A stretch of 64,000 nucleotides of DNA from Methylophilus sp. DW102 (GTDB lineage Bacteria; Pseudomonadota; Gammaproteobacteria; Burkholderiales; Methylophilaceae), in the NCBI RefSeq assembly GCF_037076555.1, contig NZ_AP029023.1, forward strand, positions 868,001 to 932,000, written 5' to 3'. This document shows positions 52,971-62,472 of the stretch, piece by piece. The notes below the pieces were generated by a model. The model made no database searches. It was not told the origin of the DNA and was given only the letters and a program-made list of their open reading frames with translations. The number at the start of each line of letters is the position of its first letter. Position 1 is the first letter of the stretch. A program made the position numbers and the translations under genes.

Positions 52971-53008
52971 TGCACAGGATTGCACCATCCTTGGCGCAAT
53001 CCTGTGCA
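52971..53008 (-). other. Hairpin between nasA and the nirBD promoter
   Basis: TGCACAGGATTGC and GCAATCCTGTGCA form a perfect 13-bp stem around a 12-base loop. There is no T tract on either strand. It may stabilise the end of the nas transcript or contain activator half-sites; part of it (GGATTGC) also occurs in the nirBD leader hairpin. Confidence 0.5.
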
Positions 53009-53048
53009 GACAGGCGATCAACTGCATTCAGGTGCGCGCGTGATGTCC

Positions 53049-55817
53049 TTATCCCGCATGGGTTTTGCCATGCAGTTTGACCAGCCGCTTGAGTTCCGGC
53101 ACGCAGGAGCCGCAACTGGTGCCACATTTCAGCTTGGCTTGCAGCGTCGGTAAATCCGCTCCCATTTGACAGGTCTCGATAATCTCGTTTTCTGAGACAT
53201 CCAGGCAGTTACAGACGATCTTGCCGCGTGATTTTTGTCCGGTGGGTGGGGCCGCCAGCGGCGCCAGTGCCCATTTGCGCAATTCATCGGTGAACTGGCC
53301 TTCAAGCATGACTTGCTTGAGCCAGTCTGCGGCCAGCATTTCACCAATCAGGCGCACCGCGCTGACCTGGCCTTGCTCGACCAGAATGCGTTTACTGATG
53401 CCGCGTTTGACATCATCCAGCCGTAGCATGGGCGCATCTTCGACCATGCCAAGCAAATGATCCAGCCGGGCGATCAGCTGGCTATCCGGGGCAGCGTGGT
53501 GCGCCGCGCGCAGCATCAGCATGCCGTTGCCACGGCCATACAGTCCCACGGTGGCGTAATCAAAGGCCACCAATAGCGCGCGGATGTTGGCGAGCAAGTG
53601 CAGGTCGTTGCAGCTGCGCATCACCGTCATTTGCCAGGGCAAGCTCAACTTTTCGATCTTGACTGCCGTGTGCTTGAGTTCCGGTTGCTTGGAGGTTTTA
53701 TCAAAAGCCGGTGGCATCAACACATTCACGCCCAAGCCGTGCATAAACTGGCTGCCCCAGTGCATGGGGATAAACAGCTCGGCCGGTTTGACTTCGTCTG
53801 ATTGCTGTACCTTGATGATTAACTCACCGCGCTTGTTACTCAATTTAACGATGTCGCCCTCGCTGATCTGGCGACGTTGCATGTCATCGGCATGCATGGA
53901 AACTACTGGCTCTTCGACATGGTTGTAAAGCTGCGCCAGCGTGCCGGTGCGGCTCATGCCATGCCACTGGTCGCGCAGGCGGCCGGTCAGCAGGCGGAAG
54001 GGATGGCGCGCGTCCGGCTTGTCGGCGGTCGGCTTGTACACCGCGCTGACAAAATGCGCCTTACCGCCCGGTTTCTGGAACACGCCATCTGTGTACAAGC
54101 GGGCTTCGCCCTGGCTGGCGCCCGATTTAAACGGCCATTGTTGTGGCCCGCGGGTTTCCAGAATCTGGTAACTCAAGCCAGTGATATCAAGGTCGCGGCC
54201 ACGCGTGCTTTCACGGTGCTCGTTAAAAATGGTTTCGGTATTCGGGTAGTTAAACAGGGTGTCTGGTTTACCCAGTTTTTGTGCCAAACGGTGGGCAAAG
54301 TCGACCACTGCCTCCCAGTCATGACGGGCTTCACCCGGCTTGGGGGCGGCTGGCTGCACGCGCGTGATGCGGCGCTCCGAATTGGTGACCGTGCCTTCTT
54401 TTTCGCCCCAGGTCGAAGCAGGCAGAAATACATCCGCATAGACATTGCTGTCGGTATTGTTAAACGCATCTTGCAACACGACCAGCTCAGCCTGTTGCAG
54501 GGAGGCCAACACATTGTTGAGGTCTGGCATGGAGTGTGCGGGGTTGGTGCAGGCAATCCAGATCGCCTTGATCTCGCCGCTTTTAACCGCCTCAAACATC
54601 TCTACCGCGGTTTTGCCCGGCGTGGCCGGGACGTCGGGCACGCCCCACAAGCGCGCGACTTCTGCACGGTGTTCGGCATTGGCGAGGTCGCGGTGGCCAG
54701 ACAGCAGGTTGGCCATGCCGCCGACTTCGCGGCCGCCCATGGCGTTGGGTTGACCGGTCAGCGAGAACGGGCCTGCGCCGGGCTTGCCGATCTGGCCGGT
54801 GGCCAGGTGCAGGTTGATCAGCGCAGCATTTTTTTCAGTGCCATGGATGGACTGGTTCAGTCCCATGCAATACATGGACAAGGTCGGGCCCGCGCCAAAC
54901 CACTTGGCGGCCTGGATAATGTCGGCCTCAGGCACGCCACAAATATCGGCCACCATCTTGGGCGTATATTCACGCACGGTTTCCTTGAGCGCTTCAAAAC
55001 CTTCGGTATGGTTGCGGATATAGACCATATCGAGCAGGCCTTCCCACAGCATCACATGCAACAGGCCGTTAAACAGCGCCACGTCGGTGCCGGGCAAGAT
55101 CGCCAGGTGCAAGTCTGCCAGCTGTGCGGTATCGGTGCGGCGAGGGTCTACCACCACAATTTTCATGTCTGGATTCTTCGCCTTGGCATCTTCAATGCGG
55201 CGGAACACAATCGGGTGGGCAAAGGCGGTATTTGAGCCCGCGATGAACAGACATTGCGTATGGTCGATATCTTCATAACAGGCCGGTGGCGCATCGGCGC
55301 CCAGTGTGGCCTTGTAACCGGCGACGGCAGAGCTCATGCACAAGCGGGAATTGGTATCGACGTTGTTGGTGCCAATCAGGCCTTTGGCCAGCTTGTTAAA
55401 TACATAATAATCTTCGGTGAGCAACTGTCCAGAGATGTAAAAAGCCACTGCATCCGGGCCGTGGGTCTTAATAATTTCGGCAAAGCGGTCAACGGTGTAG
55501 TCGAGGGCGGTATCCCAGCTCACACTCTCTCTGGGCGCATGGCGGGAGAGGCGGACTTCCGGATACAGCGCGCGTGCATCCAGTTTGGCGGTCAGGTGTA
55601 GCGTAGAGCCTTTGGTGCACAAACGGCCATAGTTTGCCGGATGCTCAGGGTCACCCTTCACATCGACAATCTGCTGTCCCTCGGTGGTAATAATGACGCC
55701 ACAGCCGACACCGCAATAGCAGCAGGTGCTGCGGGTTTCACGTCGTTGCGGATGGAAGGAGACCGGTACTGCGGTGAGCAGATCGTTTGCAGTCTGGAGT
55801 TGTTGCTGTTGCGACAT
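53049..55817 (-). CDS. nasA: Assimilatory nitrate reductase catalytic subunit
   Basis: A 922-residue molybdenum enzyme that reduces nitrate to nitrite in the cytoplasm. The N-terminal [4Fe-4S] site is C32CYCGVGC39 with a fourth Cys in RLCTKG; the molybdopterin domains follow (NTNVDTNSRLCMSSAVAGYK region, WGEKEGTVTNSERRI, HPFRLLTGRLRDQWHG). A C-terminal BFD-like [2Fe-2S] domain (IVCNCLDVSENEI, KCGTSCGSCVPEL) is the usual extension of NADH- or ferredoxin-linked NasA. It is the last gene of the porin-cobA-nirB-narK-kinase-nirD-nasA series. Confidence 0.95.
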   Translation of the reverse strand: MSQQQQLQTANDLLTAVPVSFHPQRRETRSTCCYCGVGCGVIITTEGQQIVDVKGDPEHPANYGRLCTKGSTLHLTAKLDARALYPEVRLSRHAPRESVSWDTALDYTVDRFAEIIKTHGPDAVAFYISGQLLTEDYYVFNKLAKGLIGTNNVDTNSRLCMSSAVAGYKATLGADAPPACYEDIDHTQCLFIAGSNTAFAHPIVFRRIEDAKAKNPDMKIVVVDPRRTDTAQLADLHLAILPGTDVALFNGLLHVMLWEGLLDMVYIRNHTEGFEALKETVREYTPKMVADICGVPEADIIQAAKWFGAGPTLSMYCMGLNQSIHGTEKNAALINLHLATGQIGKPGAGPFSLTGQPNAMGGREVGGMANLLSGHRDLANAEHRAEVARLWGVPDVPATPGKTAVEMFEAVKSGEIKAIWIACTNPAHSMPDLNNVLASLQQAELVVLQDAFNNTDSNVYADVFLPASTWGEKEGTVTNSERRITRVQPAAPKPGEARHDWEAVVDFAHRLAQKLGKPDTLFNYPNTETIFNEHRESTRGRDLDITGLSYQILETRGPQQWPFKSGASQGEARLYTDGVFQKPGGKAHFVSAVYKPTADKPDARHPFRLLTGRLRDQWHGMSRTGTLAQLYNHVEEPVVSMHADDMQRRQISEGDIVKLSNKRGELIIKVQQSDEVKPAELFIPMHWGSQFMHGLGVNVLMPPAFDKTSKQPELKHTAVKIEKLSLPWQMTVMRSCNDLHLLANIRALLVAFDYATVGLYGRGNGMLMLRAAHHAAPDSQLIARLDHLLGMVEDAPMLRLDDVKRGISKRILVEQGQVSAVRLIGEMLAADWLKQVMLEGQFTDELRKWALAPLAAPPTGQKSRGKIVCNCLDVSENEIIETCQMGADLPTLQAKLKCGTSCGSCVPELKRLVKLHGKTHAG

Positions 55818-55844
55818 AAGGGAGCTGTCCGTGTTGCCTGAAAA

Positions 55845-56156
55845 TTACGGGTTTAATTGCAGATAGACCATGCCATCTTCGACCTTGACTGCATAGCAGG
55901 CAGTCTGGCCGACATCGGGTGCTTCGGCCTGGCCATCGACCAGGCTGATTTTCCAGCTATGCAATGGGCAGGCGACTTTGTCACCATAGACCAGGCCTTG
56001 CGACAGCGGGCCACCTTTGTGCGGGCAACGGTTGTTGAGCGCAAACACGCGGTCATCTTCAGTGCGGAACACACCAATGTCGGTTTCGCCATGACGCACC
56101 ACACGTGCGCCCAGGGCTGGGATGTCGTTTAGCGGGCAAATTTTAGTCCAACGCAT
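55845..56156 (-). CDS. nirD: Rieske-type NirD with intact cluster site
   Basis: A 103-residue Rieske [2Fe-2S] protein of the NirD/NasE group. Cys44 and His46 (NNRCPHKGGPLSQG) and Cys63 and His66 (VACPLHSWKI) are all present, unlike the NirD at 49612-49974. ATG 56156 with AAGAGG is chosen over a start six codons earlier. Between the kinase and nasA genes, it probably serves the second NirB as small subunit or delivers electrons. Confidence 0.9.
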   Translation of the reverse strand: MRWTKICPLNDIPALGARVVRHGETDIGVFRTEDDRVFALNNRCPHKGGPLSQGLVYGDKVACPLHSWKISLVDGQAEAPDVGQTACYAVKVEDGMVYLQLNP

Positions 56157-56187
56157 TTTTTTCCTCTTTTCCAATTTGTTACTGGCC

Positions 56188-57876
56188 TTATGAGACCATT
56201 AACAAATAAATCAATAACACATTCACGCACAATGAAATGATGGCCAGCCACTGCCATTTGACCAGCCGCGCGCGGGCAATCAACGGCGTACGCGGGATGA
56301 CGATGGGTCTGAGTTCGCCATGCTCTAGCGCCAGCAGCATTTCTTCGGCGGTTTCAAAGCGGTGTTCCGGTTTGCGGGCAATCGCTTTCAGAATCAGGTT
56401 TTCCAGCCAGGCCGGAATCTCGGGGCGGTAGCGGCTGGGGCGCACCGGTTCACCAAAGCGCGGCGACTGGAACGGCTCGATTTCGCCATAGGGATACTTA
56501 CGCGTCAGCAGGTGGTACAGCGTGACGCCTGCGGCATAAATATCTGCCTGGCGGTCGGCCAATTTGCCGTCAAACAATTCCGGCGCCATATAGCTGGGCG
56601 TGCCGGGATTTTCCATCTGCTCGGGCATGGGCAGCGTGGTGTTAAGCGCGACGCCAAGGTCGAGGATGCGCAGCCGTGTATCGCTACCCAGATGAATATT
56701 GGCCGGTTTGATATCGCGGTGCACAATATTGAGCCGGTGCAGCATGCTCAAGCCACGCAACAGATCCTGGCCGATATTGGCCACGCCATTGATGGTGAAG
56801 TGATGGCCGGCATCCAGCCGTTGCTGCAAGGTGGCCCCTTCATGCCAGGTCATCACATAATACAAATGCGTGCGCTGTTCACGCGTGAGCGGCAAAATTT
56901 GCGGCACACATTGCGACACCACGCGCTTGCCCAGCCACTCTTCATTAAGCAGGGCTTCGCAACTGGCCTTATCTTCCGCGCGGGCGGGTTGCAGGGTTTT
57001 CAGCACAAATAATTGCCCTGCGGCATTTTTTACCTGATATAACAAACTTATGCGTGCATCATGTAACACGCGGGTGACGGTAAAGCCATCCAGGGTGTCG
57101 CCCACCGCCAGCTTGGGCGGCACCGGCAGGCTCAAGGCATCGGCCAGCATGTCGGTCAGGTGGTCTTGTCCGAGCTGATCGATCCGCACCACCACGGCAG
57201 AGGCATTATCCTGACCGCCTTGTTCCAGCGCTTGCCGGGTCAGGTGTTCGGCCATCAACTGCGGTGTATGGTAGAGCATCAATATTTTGTGCAGCTCGGC
57301 CTCGCCCAGTGCGGCCCACACACCATCACTGACAATGGCATACACATCGCCGGTTTGCAGCAGGCCTTCGGCATAATCCACGCTCAACTGGTCATCGAGG
57401 CCGACTGCACGCTTGAGTACATGCCGCATATCTGGCCGGTCCCAGACATGGTCGGTGGTCAGACATTGCAGCGACTGCTCGCGCAGGCGATAGATGCGGG
57501 TGTCGCCGACATGCGCCAGCACATAGCGCTGACCGCGCAGCACCAGCATGGACAGCGTGGTCGCCATGCCGGCCATCTGACTGTGTTTGCGTGCCTGCGA
57601 CAGCACCCAGCGGTTAGCCGCCTGAACCACCTTGTCCAGCGCATGCTGGATCGTCCAGGTATCGGGCGTGGCGTAATAATCTGCCGACACCGTGCGTATC
57701 GTCATCTCGGCAGCTTCAGCCCCGCCAGCCCCCCCGCTGATGCCATCTGCCACCGCCAGCAGGGCGCCCTTGATCTCCAGCTGCGCATCGGCAGGCGTCA
57801 CCAGGCCCACGTAGTCCTCGTTACGAGGCCGCGGTCCGGTGAGGCTGCTTTCGCCGACGCTGATCCGTAATTTCAT
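56188..57876 (-). CDS. Membrane-anchored PP2C phosphatase-Ser/Thr kinase fusion
   Basis: A 562-residue fusion. The PP2C phosphatase (~1-235) has RPRNEDYVG, AVADGISGGAGG, LAHVGDTRIYRL and GGQDNASAVVV with the metal-binding aspartates. The protein kinase (~265-515) has the ATP lysine in FVLKTLQ, catalytic HRDIKPANIH, DLG in place of DFG, and GTPSYMAPELF. A C-terminal membrane helix (WLAIISLCVNVLLIYLLMV) anchors it. Its place between narK and nirD suggests control of nitrate uptake or reduction by Ser/Thr phosphorylation. Confidence 0.92.
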   Translation of the reverse strand: MKLRISVGESSLTGPRPRNEDYVGLVTPADAQLEIKGALLAVADGISGGAGGAEAAEMTIRTVSADYYATPDTWTIQHALDKVVQAANRWVLSQARKHSQMAGMATTLSMLVLRGQRYVLAHVGDTRIYRLREQSLQCLTTDHVWDRPDMRHVLKRAVGLDDQLSVDYAEGLLQTGDVYAIVSDGVWAALGEAELHKILMLYHTPQLMAEHLTRQALEQGGQDNASAVVVRIDQLGQDHLTDMLADALSLPVPPKLAVGDTLDGFTVTRVLHDARISLLYQVKNAAGQLFVLKTLQPARAEDKASCEALLNEEWLGKRVVSQCVPQILPLTREQRTHLYYVMTWHEGATLQQRLDAGHHFTINGVANIGQDLLRGLSMLHRLNIVHRDIKPANIHLGSDTRLRILDLGVALNTTLPMPEQMENPGTPSYMAPELFDGKLADRQADIYAAGVTLYHLLTRKYPYGEIEPFQSPRFGEPVRPSRYRPEIPAWLENLILKAIARKPEHRFETAEEMLLALEHGELRPIVIPRTPLIARARLVKWQWLAIISLCVNVLLIYLLMVS

Positions 57877-57930
57877 GCAGGGGTCCGTGATGACGCTAAC
57901 TTTGCAATGCTGGGCGGTTGTCCGATGCCA

Positions 57931-59145
57931 TTAAATTTTGGCGCTGGTGACCGTTGCTGCGCCCCAGGTGGTGCGCCAGCGGTTTTTTACGCGGGAGAGA
58001 CCGATCAGCGCCAGAATTGCCAAGCCGGCAAAAATGGTCAGGCCGACCTGATAACTGCCCGTCACTTGTTTAGAGTAGCCTAAACTGGACGCCAGGTAAA
58101 AGCCACCAACGCCCCCGGCCATGCCGACCAAGCCGGTCATGACGCCGATTTCCTTGCGGAAACGCTGTGGCACCAGCTGGAAGACCGCACCGTTGCCCAT
58201 ACCAAGTGCTGCCATGGCGAGCACTACTACCAGCAAGCCTAGTGACTGGCTAGCCATGCCAAAACTTAGGATAAACAGGAATACCGCTGCCAGCACATAC
58301 ATGGTGCTCAGTGAACGGATACCGCCGATGCGGTCAGCCAACCAACCGCCTATGGGGCGTACCAGCGAGCCGGCAAAGACACAGGCTGCAGTGAAATAAC
58401 CCGCGTGCACCGCATCCAGGCCATACTGGTCGTGGAAGTAAATAGTCAATGAAGACGCCATACCGACAAAACCACCAAAAGTGACACTGTAGAAAAACAT
58501 AAACCACCAGGCATCTTTATCCTTGAGCACGGCCAGGTATTGCGACAGCGATTTTGGCGCAGGCGTATCCGGGGCGTCTTTGGCCATCGTGACATAGACG
58601 AGCAACGCCAGCACCAGTGGAATCAGTGCCAGGCCAAATACATTGTTCCAGCCAAAGGCCACGGCCAGGCCAGGGGCGAATAAGGCAGCCAGGGCCGTGC
58701 CCGAGTTGCCTGCCCCGGCAATGCCCAGCGCGGTGCCCTGGTGCTCTGGCGGATACCAGCGCGAAGCCAGTGGCAAGGCCACTGCAAATGCAGCACCGGC
58801 AAAGCCCAGGAACATGCCCAGCAACAGCGCTTGCTGGTAGGTATGGATGCCATGCAGCCAGGCTGTCAGCAGCGCGGCAATCACAATCACCTGACCAATC
58901 AGGCCGGCTTTTTTCGGCTTGAGCTGATCCACCAATACGCCCATGACAATCCGCAGCAGCGCGCCTGTGAGTACCGGCGTAGCGACCATCAGGCCTTTTT
59001 GTGCCGGATTCAATTGCAGGTCGGCGGCGATTTGCACCGCCAGCGGCCCCAGCATGACCCAGACCATAAAGCTCAGGTCAAAATAAAAGAAGGCCGAAAA
59101 CAGGGTGGGTTTATGGCCCACTTCCCAAAAACTTTTTTGCATCAT
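57931..59145 (-). CDS. narK: Nitrate/nitrite transporter, MFS
   Basis: A 404-residue, twelve-helix major facilitator of the NarK/NasA nitrate-nitrite porter family. The family motif AGAGNSGTALAALFAPGLA (~145-163) and the second GNGAVFQLVPQRFRKE-like nitrate signature with GMAGGVGGFYL are present; conserved Arg residues for substrate lie in helices 2 and 8. GGGAG precedes the ATG. It imports nitrate for NasA and NirB in the same operon. Confidence 0.93.
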   Translation of the reverse strand: MMQKSFWEVGHKPTLFSAFFYFDLSFMVWVMLGPLAVQIAADLQLNPAQKGLMVATPVLTGALLRIVMGVLVDQLKPKKAGLIGQVIVIAALLTAWLHGIHTYQQALLLGMFLGFAGAAFAVALPLASRWYPPEHQGTALGIAGAGNSGTALAALFAPGLAVAFGWNNVFGLALIPLVLALLVYVTMAKDAPDTPAPKSLSQYLAVLKDKDAWWFMFFYSVTFGGFVGMASSLTIYFHDQYGLDAVHAGYFTAACVFAGSLVRPIGGWLADRIGGIRSLSTMYVLAAVFLFILSFGMASQSLGLLVVVLAMAALGMGNGAVFQLVPQRFRKEIGVMTGLVGMAGGVGGFYLASSLGYSKQVTGSYQVGLTIFAGLAILALIGLSRVKNRWRTTWGAATVTSAKI

Positions 59146-59208
59146 CTATCTCCCGGGCGTGCAATCAGGAGAATGGCACGCCACTTTTCATTTAAACAGT
59201 ATTTGTCG

Positions 59209-61635
59209 TTACACAGTAATCGTGTCGAACTCTTTGTGGGCATCACGTTGGTTGACGCGTTCTGCCCAAGGGTCCACCGCGCCTTGCAACGCATATAGCA
59301 GACGCTCATATGCCGCTTTGCGGCCTTCAGCATCGTCGAGAATGCGTTTTTTCACGTAATCCAGACCGACGCGGGCGATCCAGTGCACGGTACGGTCCAG
59401 ATAACGTGCTTCTTCACGGTAGAGCTGGATAAACGCGCCCGAGTATTCAATCACTTCCTCAGCGGTCTTCACCTTACACAGAAACTGCGCGACTTCGGTC
59501 TTGATGCCGCCGTTGCCACCGACATAAATCTCCCAGCCGGAATCCACGCCGATCACGCCGACATCCTTGATCCCGGATTCGGCACAGTTGCGCGGACAGC
59601 CGGAGACCGCAAACTTCACCTTGTGCGGGGCCCACATATGGTCAAAGGCTTTTTCGATATCAATGCCCAGTTGGGTGGAGTTTTGGGTGCCAAAACGGCA
59701 GAACTCCGAGCCAACACAGGTTTTGACAGTGCGGATAGACTTGCCATACGCATAGCCGGATGGCATATCGAGGTCCGCCCACATGCCGGTCAGGTCTTCT
59801 TTTTTCACGCCCAGCAAGTCGATGCGCTGACCGCCAGTAACTTTCACCATTGGGACCTTGTATTTGTCGGCCACATCGGCAATTCTGCGCAATTGCTCGG
59901 GCGAGGTGACACCGCCGTACATACGCGGCACCACAGAGTAAGTGCCGTCTTTCTGGATATTGGCATGCACGCGCTCATTGATAAAGCGTGACTGCGGATC
60001 ATCCTTGGCTTCATGCGGCCAGGTGGAAATCAGGTAATAATTCAACGCCGGCCTGCAGGTGGCGCAGCCATTCGGCGTTTTCCAGCCCATGCCCTTCATG
60101 GCGGCCGGGATGCTCAGGTATTTGTGTTTGCGGATTTCGTCGCGCACTTCTTCGTGGTTAAAGTCGGTGCAGCCACACACGGCTTTGCTGCTCGAAGGCG
60201 GCGCGTAACCGCCGCCCAGCGTCGAGGCCAGAATCTGCTCAACCAGGCCGGTACAACTGCCACAACTGGAACCGGCTTTGGTGTGTTTTTTGACGTCGTC
60301 CAACGTGAACAGGCCTTGTGCCTGAATCGCTTTGACAATGGTGCCTTTACAGACGCCATTACAGCCGCAGACTTCCATTTCGTCGGTCATGGCAGACACC
60401 TTGTCCTGACCCTGGTGGCCGGTATTGCCCAGACTATCCTGCCCGAACATTAAGTGATCCCGGATTTCGTGGATCGGCTTTTTGTCGCGCAGCAGCTGGA
60501 AATACCAGGCCCCATCCGTCGTATCGCCATACAGCACGGCACCGATGATGGTGTCATCTTTGATCACGAGTTTTTTGTATACCCCGCCGACCGCGTCGTG
60601 CAGTAAAATTTCTTCGGCATCGTCACTGCCCATAAAATCACCGGCAGAAAACAAATCTATGCCGGTCACCTTCAATTTTGTCGAAGTGACCGAGCCTTTG
60701 TATACACCAATGCCGAAGTTGGCCAAATGTGTGGCGCACACTTTGGCCATTTCAAATAAGGGGGCCACCAGGCCATAAGCAATGCCACGGTGGTTGACGC
60801 ATTCGCCTACGGCATAAATGCGCGGGTCATAGGTCTGCATGGTGTCGCTCACCACAATGCCGCGGTTGCAATAAATGCCTGCCGATTCGGCCAGCGCATA
60901 GTTGGGGCGGATGCCGACTGCCATCACCACCAGGTCTGCAGGCACTTCCTGGCCATCTTTAAAGCGCACGGCGACCACGCGGCCGTCTTTGCCAATCAAT
61001 TGCTCCGTGTCTTTTTGCAGCAAAAACTGCAGCCCGCGCGTTTCTAGGGATTTTTGCAGCATCTTGCCTGCGGTTTTGTCTAGCTGGCGTTCCAGCAGCC
61101 ATTCGTTTTTGTGCACCACGGTCACGTCCATGCCTTGTACCTTGAGGCCGTTGGCAGCCTCAAGGCCCAGCAAGCCGCCGCCGATGACGACGGCATGCTT
61201 GTAGACTTTGGCCGCAGCGATCATGTCGTTGGTGTCTTTGATATCGCGGTAGCCCAGCACACCCTGCAAGTCTGCACCTGCAATCGGCAAGATGAACGGC
61301 TTGGAGCCGGTTGCCAGCAACAGGCGGTCATATTCGACCGTGAGGTCGTTGTCGGCGGTCACGGTGCGGGCCTTGCGGTCTATCTTGTTGACACGGGCGC
61401 TGGTATGCAAGGTAATGTTGTGTTCGGCATACCATTCGCGGCTATTGAGAATAATGTCATCGATGGTCTGCTCGTTGGCCAGCACGGGCGACAACATGAT
61501 GCGGTTATAGTTTGGGTAGGGCTCATCGCCAAACACGGTAATGTCGTACATGTCCGGCGCGATCTTGAGCAGTTCTTCCACCGTCCGCATGCCAGCCATG
61601 CCGTTGCCGACCACCACCAGTTTCTGTTTTATCAT
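59209..61635 (-). CDS. nirB: NADH-nitrite reductase large subunit, assimilatory type
   Basis: An 808-residue NirB/NasB-type protein. FAD/NADH domain (KLVVVGNGMAGMRTVEEL, VVIGGGLLGLEAANGL), two BFD-like [2Fe-2S] sites (CGCNGVCKGTIVKAI with SSCGSCTG, and VCGCTDFNHEEV with GCATCRPAL) and the sirohaem/[4Fe-4S] site CVGSEFCRFG and CPRNCAESG. It therefore has one more [2Fe-2S] site than the NirB at 49990-52566. ATG 61635 with AAAGGAG is chosen. It lies 20 bases after cobA, which makes its sirohaem precursor. Confidence 0.94.
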   Translation of the reverse strand: MIKQKLVVVGNGMAGMRTVEELLKIAPDMYDITVFGDEPYPNYNRIMLSPVLANEQTIDDIILNSREWYAEHNITLHTSARVNKIDRKARTVTADNDLTVEYDRLLLATGSKPFILPIAGADLQGVLGYRDIKDTNDMIAAAKVYKHAVVIGGGLLGLEAANGLKVQGMDVTVVHKNEWLLERQLDKTAGKMLQKSLETRGLQFLLQKDTEQLIGKDGRVVAVRFKDGQEVPADLVVMAVGIRPNYALAESAGIYCNRGIVVSDTMQTYDPRIYAVGECVNHRGIAYGLVAPLFEMAKVCATHLANFGIGVYKGSVTSTKLKVTGIDLFSAGDFMGSDDAEEILLHDAVGGVYKKLVIKDDTIIGAVLYGDTTDGAWYFQLLRDKKPIHEIRDHLMFGQDSLGNTGHQGQDKVSAMTDEMEVCGCNGVCKGTIVKAIQAQGLFTLDDVKKHTKAGSSCGSCTGLVEQILASTLGGGYAPPSSSKAVCGCTDFNHEEVRDEIRKHKYLSIPAAMKGMGWKTPNGCATCRPALNYYLISTWPHEAKDDPQSRFINERVHANIQKDGTYSVVPRMYGGVTSPEQLRRIADVADKYKVPMVKVTGGQRIDLLGVKKEDLTGMWADLDMPSGYAYGKSIRTVKTCVGSEFCRFGTQNSTQLGIDIEKAFDHMWAPHKVKFAVSGCPRNCAESGIKDVGVIGVDSGWEIYVGGNGGIKTEVAQFLCKVKTAEEVIEYSGAFIQLYREEARYLDRTVHWIARVGLDYVKKRILDDAEGRKAAYERLLYALQGAVDPWAERVNQRDAHKEFDTITV

Positions 61636-61655
61636 TGAATCACTCCTTTCAGCGC

Positions 61656-62438
61656 TTATGCTGCATCGCCGATGCTGAGCCAGTGTTGCAGGTTTTGTTG
61701 CCAATCTTGTTCCTGTTGGCTGTTTCTGGCTAATTTAACCACTTCGCCGACCACGATAATGGACGGGCTTTTAAGACTTTGCTGATGGGCCAGGTAAGGC
61801 ATGGCTTGCAGCGTTGAGGTCAGGCCACGCTGTTCGGCGCGTGTGCCGTTTTCAACCACCATACAGGGCATGTCTGTGGGCATGCCTGCAGCGATCAGTT
61901 CACGGCAGATTTCAGCCAGATGCTGCATGCCCATGTAAATGACCAGCGTGGTATGGCTGGCCACCAGCGCCTGCCAGGGCAGGGGGCCGCCATCTTTGGT
62001 ATGGCCAGTGACTAGCGTCACGCCATGGTTGTAGGCACGGTGGGTCACCGGTACCTCCATGCTGGCGCAACTGGCAAGGCCACTGGTCATGCCAGGAATA
62101 ATTTCGTAATCAATATTGGCTGCACGCAGTGCCAGCATTTCTTCGCCACCCCGGCCAAACACAAACGGGTCACCGCCTTTCAGGCGGGCCACGGTTTGGC
62201 CTTGTTCGGCCAGGGCGATCATCATGCGGTGAATAAAATGCTGTGGCGTAGACTTGCAACCGCCGCGCTTGCCCACCGGCACAATACGCGCCTGCGGGCA
62301 ATGCTTGAGCAGTTCCGGGTTGACCAGGTCATCGACCAGCACCACCTCTGCCAGCTGCAAGGCCTTGACTGCCTTGAGCGTGATGAGCTCAGGGTCGCCA
62401 GGACCGGCACCGATTAAATACACTTTGCTTGCTGACAT
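61656..62438 (-). CDS. cobA: Uroporphyrinogen-III C-methyltransferase
   Basis: A 260-residue SUMT that methylates uroporphyrinogen III to precorrin-2, the first step to sirohaem. VYLIGAGPGDPELITLKA at the N-terminus, the VARLKGGDPFVFGRGGEE SAM loop and VPVTHRAYNHGVTLVTGH are typical. It is a single-function enzyme without the CysG dehydrogenase/ferrochelatase part, which must be encoded elsewhere. Location before nirB shows it supplies nitrite reductase. Confidence 0.95.
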   Translation of the reverse strand: MSASKVYLIGAGPGDPELITLKAVKALQLAEVVLVDDLVNPELLKHCPQARIVPVGKRGGCKSTPQHFIHRMMIALAEQGQTVARLKGGDPFVFGRGGEEMLALRAANIDYEIIPGMTSGLASCASMEVPVTHRAYNHGVTLVTGHTKDGGPLPWQALVASHTTLVIYMGMQHLAEICRELIAAGMPTDMPCMVVENGTRAEQRGLTSTLQAMPYLAHQQSLKSPSIIVVGEVVKLARNSQQEQDWQQNLQHWLSIGDAA

Positions 62439-62472
62439 GAGGGGCTCCTTTGCTTACAGACGAGACGTCCGT

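Larger units (their letters stand above)
52567..53048 (-). other. nirBD control region after nasA
   Basis: No gene. From the nasA side it holds a 13-bp-stem hairpin (52971-53008), the sigma-54 promoter (52807-52822) and the leader terminator (52650-52728). TGCACCA-N4-TGGCGCA at about 52981-52998 loosely resembles an NtrC site. Confidence 0.6.

Noticed and set aside
52981-52998. Possible NtrC site TGCACCA-N4-TGGCGCA
   Set aside because: Spacing is one base too long and one position mismatches the usual consensus, and the bases are also explained by the hairpin there; noted only as weak.
53877-55235. 452-codon open frame on the plus strand opposite nasA
   Set aside because: It lies wholly inside nasA, which has clear conserved motifs; the frame has no recognisable domain and is a codon-bias shadow.
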